Shown: one piece after another, positions 1 through 5,390 of the stretch
Layout of the letters: each line of letters begins with the position of its first letter
How positions within the stretch are numbered: the first letter of the stretch is position 1
Origin: an uncultured Faecalibacterium sp.
GTDB lineage: Bacteria > Bacillota > Clostridia > Oscillospirales > Ruminococcaceae
Direction of reading: 5' to 3'
NCBI GenBank assembly: GCA_900765705.1
Contig: CAAFSR010000083.1
Span: forward strand, 1 to 7,048
DNA: 7,048 nt
Notes under the pieces: generated by a model
What the model saw: only the letters and a program-made list of their open reading frames with translations
What the model was told of the DNA's origin: nothing
The model's database searches: none
Program-made: the position numbers and the translations under genes

Positions 1-971
1 CAGCCCCGGCGCTGGCGGCCACCGGCTGCACGGCAAAGCCTGCGGTGGAGCAGCAGGAGCGGCCGCTCATTCTGCGCTACGCGGAGAACCAGCCGGAGGA
101 TTACCCTACCAGCAAAGCCGCAAAGGCCTTTGCAGAGCTTGTGGAGCAGCGCACGGGCGGCCGGGTGAAGATTCTGGTCTACAGTGGGGCAGAGCTGGGC
201 GCAGAGCAAAGCGTTATTCAGCAGATGCAGTTCGGCGGGGTGGATTTTTCCCGCGTGTCCCTGAGCCAGTTGGCAGAGTACGAGCCGGAACTCAGCGTGC
301 TGCAGCTGCCCTACCTGTACAGCGATGCCCAGCAGATGTGGCGGGTGCTGGACGGCAGCATCGGCGATGAGTTTCTGGCCATGCTGGACGGGATGGACTT
401 AGTGGGGCTTTCGTGGTTCGATGCCGGTGTGCGCAGCTTCTACACCCGGGAAAAGGTGACCGGGCTGGATGATCTGCAGGGGCTTACCCTCCGCGTGCAG
501 GAATCCGATATGATGAGCGCCATGATCACCGCGCTGGGCGCAAAGCCGGTGCAGGTGGTGTACAGCAAGGTGTATGCCGCCCTGCACAACGCCGAGATCG
601 ACGGCGCAGAGAACAACTGGCCCAGCTACGAGGTGATGGGACACTACGAAGTAGCGCCCTTTTTCCTGAAGGATGAGCACACCCGCGTGCCGGAGGTGCA
701 GCTGGCCAGCCCGGCGGTGATGGAAAAGCTTGCCGCGCTGGACGAGAGCTTTCCGGAGGTGATCCGCGCCTGCGCCCGGGAGAGTGCGCTGGAGGAGCGC
801 AGGCTCTGGGCGCAGCGGGAGGCAAAGGCGGAGCAGAATATGCGCAAGCTTGGCATCTGCGTAACCGAGCTGGACGAGGCCGAAAAAGCCCGCTTCCGCG
901 CAGCGGTACAGCCTATGTACGACAGATTTACAGCCCAGCAGGGATTGATCGCCCGCATACAGCAGAGCTGA
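1..971 (+). CDS. TRAP transporter substrate-binding lipoprotein, DctP family (5' end missing)
   Basis: Extracytoplasmic binding protein that captures a carboxylate and hands it to a DctQM-type permease. The reading frame is open to the left edge (first whole codon at base 3), so the start is outside the window. The first residues read APALAATGC, the end of a lipoprotein signal peptide with a plausible lipobox and lipidated Cys at 27-29; the GTG at 45 is therefore internal. From that Cys about 314 residues remain, normal for mature DctP. Family signatures, numbered from the Val at 45, are AENQPEDYPTSK (13-24), ELGAEQ (50-55), WFDAGVRSFY (124-133), LTLRVQES (147-154, whose Arg150 matches the carboxylate-binding Arg of the family) and DGAENNWPSY (186-195). 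It ends at TGA 969-971 just before a terminator. It may be the last gene of an upstream TRAP operon or a second binding protein for the downstream permease. Family assignment is firm; the substrate is unknown. Codon use differs sharply from the second dctP. Confidence 0.93.
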   Translation, partial: APALAATGCTAKPAVEQQERPLILRYAENQPEDYPTSKAAKAFAELVEQRTGGRVKILVYSGAELGAEQSVIQQMQFGGVDFSRVSLSQLAEYEPELSVLQLPYLYSDAQQMWRVLDGSIGDEFLAMLDGMDLVGLSWFDAGVRSFYTREKVTGLDDLQGLTLRVQESDMMSAMITALGAKPVQVVYSKVYAALHNAEIDGAENNWPSYEVMGHYEVAPFFLKDEHTRVPEVQLASPAVMEKLAALDESFPEVIRACARESALEERRLWAQREAKAEQNMRKLGICVTELDEAEKARFRAAVQPMYDRFTAQQGLIARIQQS

Positions 972-980
972 AGAAACACA

Positions 981-1028
981 GCACCCTGACAGACGCCCGG
1001 ACGGACGTTTTTCAGGGTGTTATTTTTT
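981..1028 (+). terminator. Rho-independent terminator of the first dctP
   Basis: CACCCTGA (982-989) pairs with TCAGGGTG (1012-1019), with an inner ACG/CGT plus CCG/CGG hairpin between them. The T-rich run TATTTTTT follows at 1021-1028. It begins ten bases after the stop codon and separates the first binding-protein gene from the next TRAP operon. Confidence 0.9.
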
Positions 1029-1066
1029 GATATGAATACAGGAATGTATCCAACTGGTCAGCAGTG

Positions 1067-1097
1067 TTGCACAAACAAAATATAAAGTACTTGTGCA
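1067..1097. repeat. Inverted repeat TGCACAA-N16-TTGTGCA, candidate operator
   Basis: TGCACAA (1068-1074) and TTGTGCA (1091-1097) are perfect inverted copies with 16 bases between them, so their centres lie 23 bases apart, about two helical turns. The left copy extends to TTGCACAAAC (1067-1076), a 10-mer that recurs on the minus strand at 5279-5288 in the pfkB/MATE promoter region. The repeat lies upstream of the predicted dctP promoter. The identity of the sequences is observed; operator function is inferred. Confidence 0.4.
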
Positions 1098-1116
1098 TTG
1101 TGACAGAAGCAATCTT

Positions 1117-1146
1117 GACATTTTTTCGAAAAACAGGACATTTTTT
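1117..1146 (+). repeat. Direct repeat GACATTTTTT x2, 20-bp period, upstream of the dctP promoter
   Basis: GACATTTTTT occurs at 1117-1126 and again at 1137-1146. Each copy is followed by a GAAA stretch, with one extra C in the first copy. The 20-bp period puts both copies on the same face of the helix, just upstream of the predicted -35 at 1155. The arrangement suits an activator such as a response regulator, but T tracts recur easily by chance. Confidence 0.35.
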
Positions 1147-1154
1147 GAAAGCAC

Positions 1155-1183
1155 TTGTTTCGTCCTTAAAAATTTGCTAAAGT
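1155..1183 (+). promoter_or_regulatory. Predicted sigma-A promoter of dctPQM
   Basis: The -35-like TTGTTT (1155-1160) is weak. It is followed by a 17-bp spacer and an extended -10, TGC-TAAAGT, with the hexamer at 1178-1183. Transcription would start near 1190 and leave a leader of about 72 bases before the dctP start. This was the best-spaced candidate found in the gene-free stretch 1029-1261. Confidence 0.45.
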
Positions 1184-1204
1184 GTGTACAGTCAATGAAC
1201 AAAA

Positions 1205-1230
1205 GCTCCGGCACCTGTGCGCCCGGAGGC
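1205..1230 (+). promoter_or_regulatory. Leader hairpin in the dctP 5' UTR
   Basis: CTCCGG (1206-1211) pairs with CCGGAG (1223-1228), and CAC/GTG can pair within the loop. No T run follows, so it is not a terminator. It lies in the predicted leader, upstream of the ribosome binding site. It may stabilise the 5' end of the message or have no function. Confidence 0.35.
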
Positions 1231-1245
1231 GTTCACAATTATTTT

Positions 1246-1252
1246 AAGGAGG
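1246..1252 (+). promoter_or_regulatory. Ribosome binding site fixing the dctP start
   Basis: AAGGAGG lies 9 bases before the ATG at 1262. It rules out the in-frame GTG at 1217, which is 45 bases upstream and would place the Shine-Dalgarno inside the coding region. Confidence 0.85.
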
Positions 1253-1261
1253 ACGATTCCT

Positions 1262-2350
1262 ATGAAAATGATCTCTCGTCGCAGCTTTATGGCTGTTGCC
1301 GGTGCAGCTACTGCTGCCGTTGCCCTGACCGCCTGCGGTGGCTCCAAGAGCAACTCCACCTCTACCGCTGCTTCCACCTCTACCGCAGCTTCTGCTGCTG
1401 CAGGTGATGCCGCCGCTGCTGCTAACGATCCCAAGGTGACTCTGGTCTACGCCGAGGTCAACCCGCTGGATACCATCGTTGGCCAGACCGGTTCTCACTT
1501 CAAGGAGAAGGTCGAGGAGCTGAGCGGCGGTTCTGTCGTCGTTGACGTGCAGGCTTCCGGTGTTCTGGGCTCTGAGAACGACGTTCTGGATGCTATTCTG
1601 GGCGGTTCTACCTCCATTGATATCAGCCGTATCTCTGCTTTCGCTCTGACCAGCTACGGCTGCAACAAGTCCAAGCTGCTGTCCATCCCCTTCACCTTCA
1701 ACAACCGCGCTCACTTCTGGAACTTCGCCAACAGCGATCTGGCTCCCGAGTTCCTGAGCGAGCCTCAGGAGCTGGGCCTGCCCGTTCGCGGCCTGTTCTA
1801 CGGCGAGGAGGGCTTCCGTCACTTCTTCACCGTTAAGCCCGTTGCTGCTATCGGCGATCTGAAGGGCATGAAGCTGCGTGTGTCCAATGACCCCGTTATG
1901 AACGGCATGGTCGAGGGTCTGGGCGCTAACCCCACCGTCGTTGCTTTCGGCGAGCTGTACAGCGCACTGCAGACCGGCGTTGTGGATGGCGCTGAGCAGC
2001 CCATTGCAAACTACAAGTCCAACGCTTTCCCCGAGGTTGCTAACAACCTGATCCTGGACGGCCACACTCTGGGCGCTGTTCAGGCTGTCATCACCGACAA
2101 CGCATGGGGCAAGCTGACCGCTAACCAGCAGGCTGCTGTTATGGCTGCTGCTGCCGACACCCAGAAGTTCAACGCTGATCTGTCCGAGACCGCTGAGAAC
2201 AAGGTTCTGGACGAGCTGCGCTCCTCCGGCTGCAACGTTGTGGATGTGGACGACAAGACTCCTTGGCAGGAAGCTTGCGCTAAGGTCATCAAGGACAACA
2301 CCTCTGATCAGGCTGAGCTGTACCAGAAGCTGCTGGACATGAAGGCATAA
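1262..2350 (+). CDS. dctP: TRAP transporter substrate-binding lipoprotein, DctP family
   Basis: 362-residue binding protein of the tripartite TRAP transporter encoded with the next two genes. The signal peptide runs from residue 1 to 24, with an SRRSFM twin-arginine-like motif at 5-10, an Ala-rich core and lipobox LTAC with Cys25 as the lipidation site. Residues 26-57 form a Ser/Thr/Ala-rich linker that would tether the lobe to the membrane. The DctP fold follows from about 58: VLGSENDVLDA (101-111), GEEGFRHFF (181-189), KGMKLRVS (201-208, Arg206 at the carboxylate-binding position), and GANPTVVAFGELYSALQTG (221-239) leading into VVDGAEQP (240-247). Compared with the upstream DctP it has DGAEQP in place of DGAENN, so ligand preference may differ. 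The start is set by a strong AAGGAGG. Codon use is highly biased: GCT for many Ala, almost only AAG, GAG and AAC. That suggests high expression. A terminator-like hairpin follows before dctQ. The symbol denotes the family; the substrate is not known. Confidence 0.96.
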   Translation: MKMISRRSFMAVAGAATAAVALTACGGSKSNSTSTAASTSTAASAAAGDAAAAANDPKVTLVYAEVNPLDTIVGQTGSHFKEKVEELSGGSVVVDVQASGVLGSENDVLDAILGGSTSIDISRISAFALTSYGCNKSKLLSIPFTFNNRAHFWNFANSDLAPEFLSEPQELGLPVRGLFYGEEGFRHFFTVKPVAAIGDLKGMKLRVSNDPVMNGMVEGLGANPTVVAFGELYSALQTGVVDGAEQPIANYKSNAFPEVANNLILDGHTLGAVQAVITDNAWGKLTANQQAAVMAAAADTQKFNADLSETAENKVLDELRSSGCNVVDVDDKTPWQEACAKVIKDNTSDQAELYQKLLDMKA

Positions 2351-2383
2351 ATCTGGCTTTCCATCCGATCAAGTAGTACATTG

Positions 2384-2434
2384 CCCGGCGGAGGCCCACG
2401 GGAATACGCCCGCAGGCTTCGCCGGGTTTTTATT
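2384..2434 (+). terminator. Intercistronic attenuator/terminator between dctP and dctQ
   Basis: CCCGGCG (2384-2390) pairs with CGCCGGG (2420-2426). The stem can extend inward through GAGGCC/GGCTT, and CGGG/CCCG caps the hairpin. GTTTTTATT follows directly. The dctQ ribosome binding site GGAGG (2437-2441) starts about six bases after the T run, so read-through transcripts carry the hairpin right before dctQ. This would lower permease expression relative to the binding protein. Confidence 0.8.
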
Positions 2435-2448
2435 ATGGAGGAATTTCT

Positions 2449-2970
2449 ATGCCGAAAATCTTTACCACTCTGGATAAGATCAAGCCGGCGTACGACATCA
2501 CCTACAAAGTGGTCCTGTTCATCTGCAAGCTCCTGCTGATCGCAGATATCCTCATCACCACCATGTCGGTCATTGGCCGTTACGTCTCGTTTATCCCGGA
2601 TCCCTCCTGGTCTGAGGAGGTCGTTCTGACCTGCATGAGCTACATGGCCGTGCTGAGCGCTGCGCTGGCCATCCGCCGCGGCGCACACATCCGCATGACT
2701 GCGTTCGATATGTACCTGCCCAAGGCCGTGATCAAGGCGCTGGACATTCTGTCCGATCTGGCTGTGATGATCCTTGGTCTGGTGATGCTGGTGGTTGGCT
2801 GGAACTACGCCACCACGCTGGGCGGCCGTGGCTTCTACGTTTCCATGCCTTGGCTGAGCCGCTTCTGGATGTACTTCCCGGTGCCGTTGGCTGGTATCGC
2901 CATGATCATCTTCGAGATCGAGTCTCTGTACAACCACATCAAGAGCATTTTTGTAAAGGAGGAAATGTAA
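2449..2970 (+). CDS. dctQ: TRAP transporter small permease, DctQ family
   Basis: 173-residue integral membrane subunit that partners the large permease DctM and helps dock the binding protein. Four hydrophobic segments are visible at about 20-42, 57-76, 97-120 and 138-160, the usual DctQ topology and length. Family features include GRYV (43-46), PSWSEEV (52-58) after the first helix, and RRGAHIRM (76-83) after the second. The ATG is 7 bases after GGAGG (2437-2441). Its last codons contain the AAAGGAGG (2955-2962) that serves dctM, and only one base separates its stop from the dctM start, so the two genes are very likely translationally coupled. It lies downstream of a terminator-like hairpin and so depends on read-through from the dctP promoter, unless there is an unseen internal promoter. 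Family assignment is secure from context and topology. Confidence 0.94.
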   Translation: MPKIFTTLDKIKPAYDITYKVVLFICKLLLIADILITTMSVIGRYVSFIPDPSWSEEVVLTCMSYMAVLSAALAIRRGAHIRMTAFDMYLPKAVIKALDILSDLAVMILGLVMLVVGWNYATTLGGRGFYVSMPWLSRFWMYFPVPLAGIAMIIFEIESLYNHIKSIFVKEEM

Positions 2971-2971
2971 T

Positions 2972-4312
2972 ATGACAGTTCAGACACTGGCTATCATTGT
3001 CCTTCTTGTCAGCTTCTTCGTCATGATCTTCCTGCGCTTCCCCATTGCATACGCCGTTGGCCTGTCCAGCGTGCTGTGCATGCTGGTGCAGGGTCAGGCA
3101 CTGAACGACGTCTGCCGTCTGATGGTCAAGGGCATCTCTTCCTTCAGCCTGATGGCAGTTCCGTTCTTCATCACCATGGGCGTGCTCATGGGCTCCGGCG
3201 GCATCTCTGAAAAGCTGATTGCACTGGCAGACGCCTGCGTGGGCTGGATGCGCGGCGGCATGGCCATGGTCAACATCGTGGCTTCCTACTTCTTCGGCGG
3301 CATTTCCGGTTCTGCCTCCGCCGATACCGCTTCCATCGGTTCTATCATGATCCCCATGATGGTGGATCAGGGCTACGGTGCAGACTTCTCCACCGCTGTT
3401 ACCATCACCTCTTCCTGCGAGGGCCTGCTGGTCCCTCCCAGCCATAACATGGTCATCTACGCTACCACCGCCGGTGGTATCTCCGTGGGCAGCCTGTTCC
3501 TGGCCGGCTACCTGCCCGGCGCTCTGCTGGCTATCGTGCTGATGATCGGTTCCTACATCATCTCGGTCAAGCGCAACTACCCCAAGGGCGATCCGTTCAG
3601 CATCAAGGCTTTTGTCAAGCAGCTGGGTACCTCCATCTGGGCACTGGCCGCTGTTATCATCGTGGTGTTCGGCGTGGTCGGCGGCGTGTTCACCGCTACC
3701 GAGTCCGCTGCTATCGCAGTTATCTACTCGCTGTTCGTTTCCGTGTTCATCTACAAGGGTCTGGACTGGAAGGGCGTGTGGCACGCTCTGGACGAGTGCG
3801 TCAACACCCTGTCCATCGTGCTGATCCTGATCGCCACCTCTGCAGTGTTCGGCAACTGCCTGACCATGCTGCATGTGCCTGATCTGGCCGCAAACGCCAT
3901 CACCAACCTCACCGATAACCCCTACATCATTGCACTGCTGATCGACCTGATCCTGCTGGTGCTGGGCATGATCATGGATATGGCTCCCATCATCCTGATC
4001 GCTACCCCCATCCTGCTGCCCATCGCTACCTCCATCGGCATCGACCCCATCCAGTTCGGTATCATCATGGTCCTGAACTGCGGCATCGGCCTGCTGACTC
4101 CCCCTGTCGGCGCGGTTCTGTTCATCGGCTCTGCTGTTGCGAAGCGCCCCATGGAGAAGGTCGTCAAGGCTACTCTCCCGTTCTATCTGTGCATGTTCAT
4201 CGCTCTGCTGCTGCTGACCTTCGTGCCTGACATCAGCCTTGCGATCCCCAAGCTGCTGGGCGGCTACGTCAGCCCCATCGCCAACCCGCTTGGCCCGGTG
4301 TTCATCCACTGA
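2972..4312 (+). CDS. dctM: TRAP transporter large permease, DctM family
   Basis: 446-residue transport subunit that moves the substrate across the membrane using an ion gradient, in the ion transporter superfamily. It is hydrophobic throughout, with about a dozen membrane segments. DctM hallmarks appear in order: GGISGSASADTASIG (109-123), LVPPSHNMVIYA (153-164), VFTATESAAIAVIYSLF (239-255), MDMAPIILIATPILLP (335-350) and GIGLLTPPVGAVLF (371-384). The PPSHNM loop, where many members have PPSIPM, marks a subfamily but does not name a substrate. Length is close to the family norm of about 430, with a short extra tail after LLG at 430. The ATG is 9 bases after AAAGGAGG, and translation ends at tandem stops TGA (4310-4312) and TAA (4313-4315). 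The last gene of the operon, it converges on the PfkB-like gene with one hairpin between them. Likely ligands are C4-dicarboxylates or sugar acids by family knowledge only. Confidence 0.97.
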   Translation: MTVQTLAIIVLLVSFFVMIFLRFPIAYAVGLSSVLCMLVQGQALNDVCRLMVKGISSFSLMAVPFFITMGVLMGSGGISEKLIALADACVGWMRGGMAMVNIVASYFFGGISGSASADTASIGSIMIPMMVDQGYGADFSTAVTITSSCEGLLVPPSHNMVIYATTAGGISVGSLFLAGYLPGALLAIVLMIGSYIISVKRNYPKGDPFSIKAFVKQLGTSIWALAAVIIVVFGVVGGVFTATESAAIAVIYSLFVSVFIYKGLDWKGVWHALDECVNTLSIVLILIATSAVFGNCLTMLHVPDLAANAITNLTDNPYIIALLIDLILLVLGMIMDMAPIILIATPILLPIATSIGIDPIQFGIIMVLNCGIGLLTPPVGAVLFIGSAVAKRPMEKVVKATLPFYLCMFIALLLLTFVPDISLAIPKLLGGYVSPIANPLGPVFIH

Positions 4313-4348
4313 TAAGCTGATCTGTTCATCCTCCTCCGGATGGTAAAA

Positions 4349-4384
4349 GGAAAGCCCCCGCCTGTCACAAGGCGGGGGCTTTCC
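4349..4384. terminator. Bidirectional terminator between dctM and the PfkB-like gene
   Basis: A perfect 14-bp stem, GGAAAGCCCCCGCC (4349-4362) with GGCGGGGGCTTTCC (4371-4384), closes an 8-base loop. It sits between the convergent stops at 4312 and 4389. The T-rich tail is better on the minus strand (CTTTCCTTTT), so it probably ends pfkB transcripts most efficiently and dctM transcripts less tightly. Confidence 0.9.
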
Positions 4385-4388
4385 GGCG

Positions 4389-5219
4389 TTATAGAAGTGT
4401 CTGAAGTGCCGGAGCACTGCATTTCATGAGCTTTTTCAGGGTCAGCTCCTGCTGAGAGATTTGATACAGCAGCCGTGCGGACAGCTCTTCGGGCGGGGCG
4501 GAAAGCCCGGGCAGGAAGGCGTGCGCCGCCCGGGTAAAGGCGTGGACGCCCTCTTCTGTCTCAAGCACCACCAGCTGCGTATGCCCCCGCAGCAGGGCAA
4601 ACAGCCCGACCTGATATTCCCGGGTGTCCAGCAGAAGCTCCATCTCGTCGGCGGTGAGGAGGAGGATGTCCGCGAAGGGGAGAAACTGCAGTACCGTGTC
4701 CCGCAGGGTCTTCTCGCCGGGCCAGAGAGCCGGGCGGAGAGAGGGGACAAAGCAGACCGGCACACCGGCGGTGCGGGCGGTGTCCAGCGCGGCAAGATGG
4801 GTGTAGCGGCAGGGGCTGTCCACGAGGCAGGCGCTGGAAAAGGCCAGCATTTCAGCATCTGCGGCCCAGTCAGCGCCCAGCTGTTCGGGTGCATAGAGCA
4901 GCTCCGAAGAACGGGTGCGGCAGCCTAGCTGTTCGCCGCCGCCGTCGAACAGCAGCGGCGTGGGGGCGCGGGAGGTGAAGCAGACCCGGCTGATGTCTAC
5001 ACCGGCAGTAGATAAAGCGTCCGCGATGCGGTGTCCGAAAGCATCCTCGCCAAGCTGCGTTAAAAGAGAGGCTCTGCCGCCCAGCGCCGCATAGGCCAGT
5101 GCCAGCGAGACGGCGCTTCCACCCATGCGGGGAGAAAACGTCTTTGCCGACGCCAGCGGTGCGGTGCTGTTCAATTCCAGCCACGCTTCGCCCAGACAGT
5201 ATAAAGTCTTGCCCGGCAT
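4389..5219 (-). CDS. PfkB/ribokinase-fold sugar kinase homologue, probably catalytically degenerate
   Basis: 276-residue protein of the PfkB family, which normally phosphorylates sugars or nucleosides with ATP. The fold is recognisable: LYCLGEAWLEL at the N-terminus, a Gly-Gly segment GGSAVSLALAYAALGG (33-48), QLGEDAFG (55-62), GVDIS (73-77), VPSLRPALW (158-166) and ARLLYQIS (248-255). Key positions are altered. The substrate Asn expected in GGAPAN is Ser; the usual DPNLR reads VPSLR; the TLG-x-x-G nucleotide segment reads LETEEG; and the GAGD motif carrying the catalytic Asp reads APPE (241-244). It is also shorter than the usual 300-330 residues. The frame is open, with SD GGAGG (5227-5231) 7 bases before ATG and a terminator after its stop, so this is not obvious decay. 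It could be a pseudokinase, a divergent active member or an early pseudogene. It is divergent from the MATE gene and convergent with dctM. Confidence 0.85.
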   Translation of the reverse strand: MPGKTLYCLGEAWLELNSTAPLASAKTFSPRMGGSAVSLALAYAALGGRASLLTQLGEDAFGHRIADALSTAGVDISRVCFTSRAPTPLLFDGGGEQLGCRTRSSELLYAPEQLGADWAADAEMLAFSSACLVDSPCRYTHLAALDTARTAGVPVCFVPSLRPALWPGEKTLRDTVLQFLPFADILLLTADEMELLLDTREYQVGLFALLRGHTQLVVLETEEGVHAFTRAAHAFLPGLSAPPEELSARLLYQISQQELTLKKLMKCSAPALQTLL

Positions 5220-5259
5220 GATGCGCCCTCCCTTCTGCCTGTTTTCAAAAACAAACTAC

Positions 5260-5288
5260 AGTATACACCCATCCGGGCGTTTGTGCAA
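5260..5288 (-). promoter_or_regulatory. Predicted promoter of the PfkB-like gene
   Basis: Read on the minus strand, TTGCAC (5283-5288) is followed by a 17-bp spacer and TATACT (5260-5265, five of six -10 bases). Transcription would start near 5253, leaving a leader of about 33 bases. The -35 lies within the 10-mer shared with the dctP regulatory region (5279-5288). Confidence 0.6.
5279..5288 (-). repeat. Second copy of the TTGCACAAAC motif
   Basis: The minus strand reads TTGCACAAAC here, identical to 1067-1076 on the plus strand. It is part of a near-palindrome, TTTGTGCAAA (5280-5289), lying over the pfkB -35 and nine bases from the MATE -35. A protein bound here could affect both divergent promoters; that role is inferred. 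Confidence 0.4.
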
Positions 5289-5297
5289 ATGGAGAGC

Positions 5298-5327
5298 TTG
5301 ACAGCTTCGGTCGGATTGTGATAAACT
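5298..5327 (+). promoter_or_regulatory. Predicted promoter of the MATE gene
   Basis: A consensus -35 TTGACA (5298-5303) is followed by an 18-bp spacer and an extended -10, TGA-TAAACT, with the hexamer at 5322-5327. It is the best-matching promoter in the window. Its -35 is nine bases from the -35 of the divergent pfkB promoter. Transcription would start near 5334. Confidence 0.75.
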
Positions 5328-5365
5328 GACGCAATATGGCAGTATATCTAAAATTTGAATGATAA

Positions 5366-5378
5366 AAATGTGACATTT
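5366..5378. repeat. Palindrome AAATGT-G-ACATTT upstream of the MATE start
   Basis: This is a perfect 6-bp inverted repeat around one central base, lying between the predicted transcription start (about 5334) and ATG 5391. It could be a downstream operator. It also lies in the stretch that would be coding if translation began at TTG 5355, so it may be incidental. Confidence 0.3.
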
Positions 5379-5382
5379 GACG

Positions 5383-5387
5383 AGGAG
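5383..5387 (+). promoter_or_regulatory. Closely spaced ribosome binding site of the MATE gene
   Basis: AGGAG lies only 3 bases before ATG 5391, tighter than at the other genes here. It is still the only Shine-Dalgarno-like sequence near a candidate start. Neither the in-frame TTG at 5355 nor the GTG at 5370 has one. Confidence 0.55.
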
Positions 5388-5390
5388 AAC

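Noticed and set aside
45..47. GTG as the start of the first dctP
   Set aside because: The frame continues upstream through a lipobox Cys at 27-29, so translation must start outside the window.
1036..1049. Small inverted repeat ATACA-GGAA-TGTAT after the terminator
   Set aside because: Five-base arms in AT-rich DNA are expected by chance, and nothing nearby supports a role.
1115..1143. Promoter using the consensus-like TTGACA at 1115-1120
   Set aside because: No acceptable -10 lies 16-18 bases downstream; the position reads ACATTT.
1146..1159. Possible CcpA cre site TGAAAGCACTTGTT
   Set aside because: The left half fits the cre consensus, but the central G and most of the right half do not; too weak to call.
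1020..1214. 64-codon minus-strand frame in the gene-free region
   Set aside because: It covers the promoter, repeats and terminator T run, has no convincing ribosome binding site, and the product shows no recognisable features.
1244..2065. 273-codon open frame antisense to the second dctP
   Set aside because: Same cause: strong codon bias of the sense gene. It has no ribosome binding site or recognisable domain.
2939..4417. 492-codon open frame antisense to dctM
   Set aside because: It encodes a low-complexity His/Asp/Gln/Gly-rich product, opposes an unmistakable dctM, and arises because the sense gene's codon bias avoids antisense stops.
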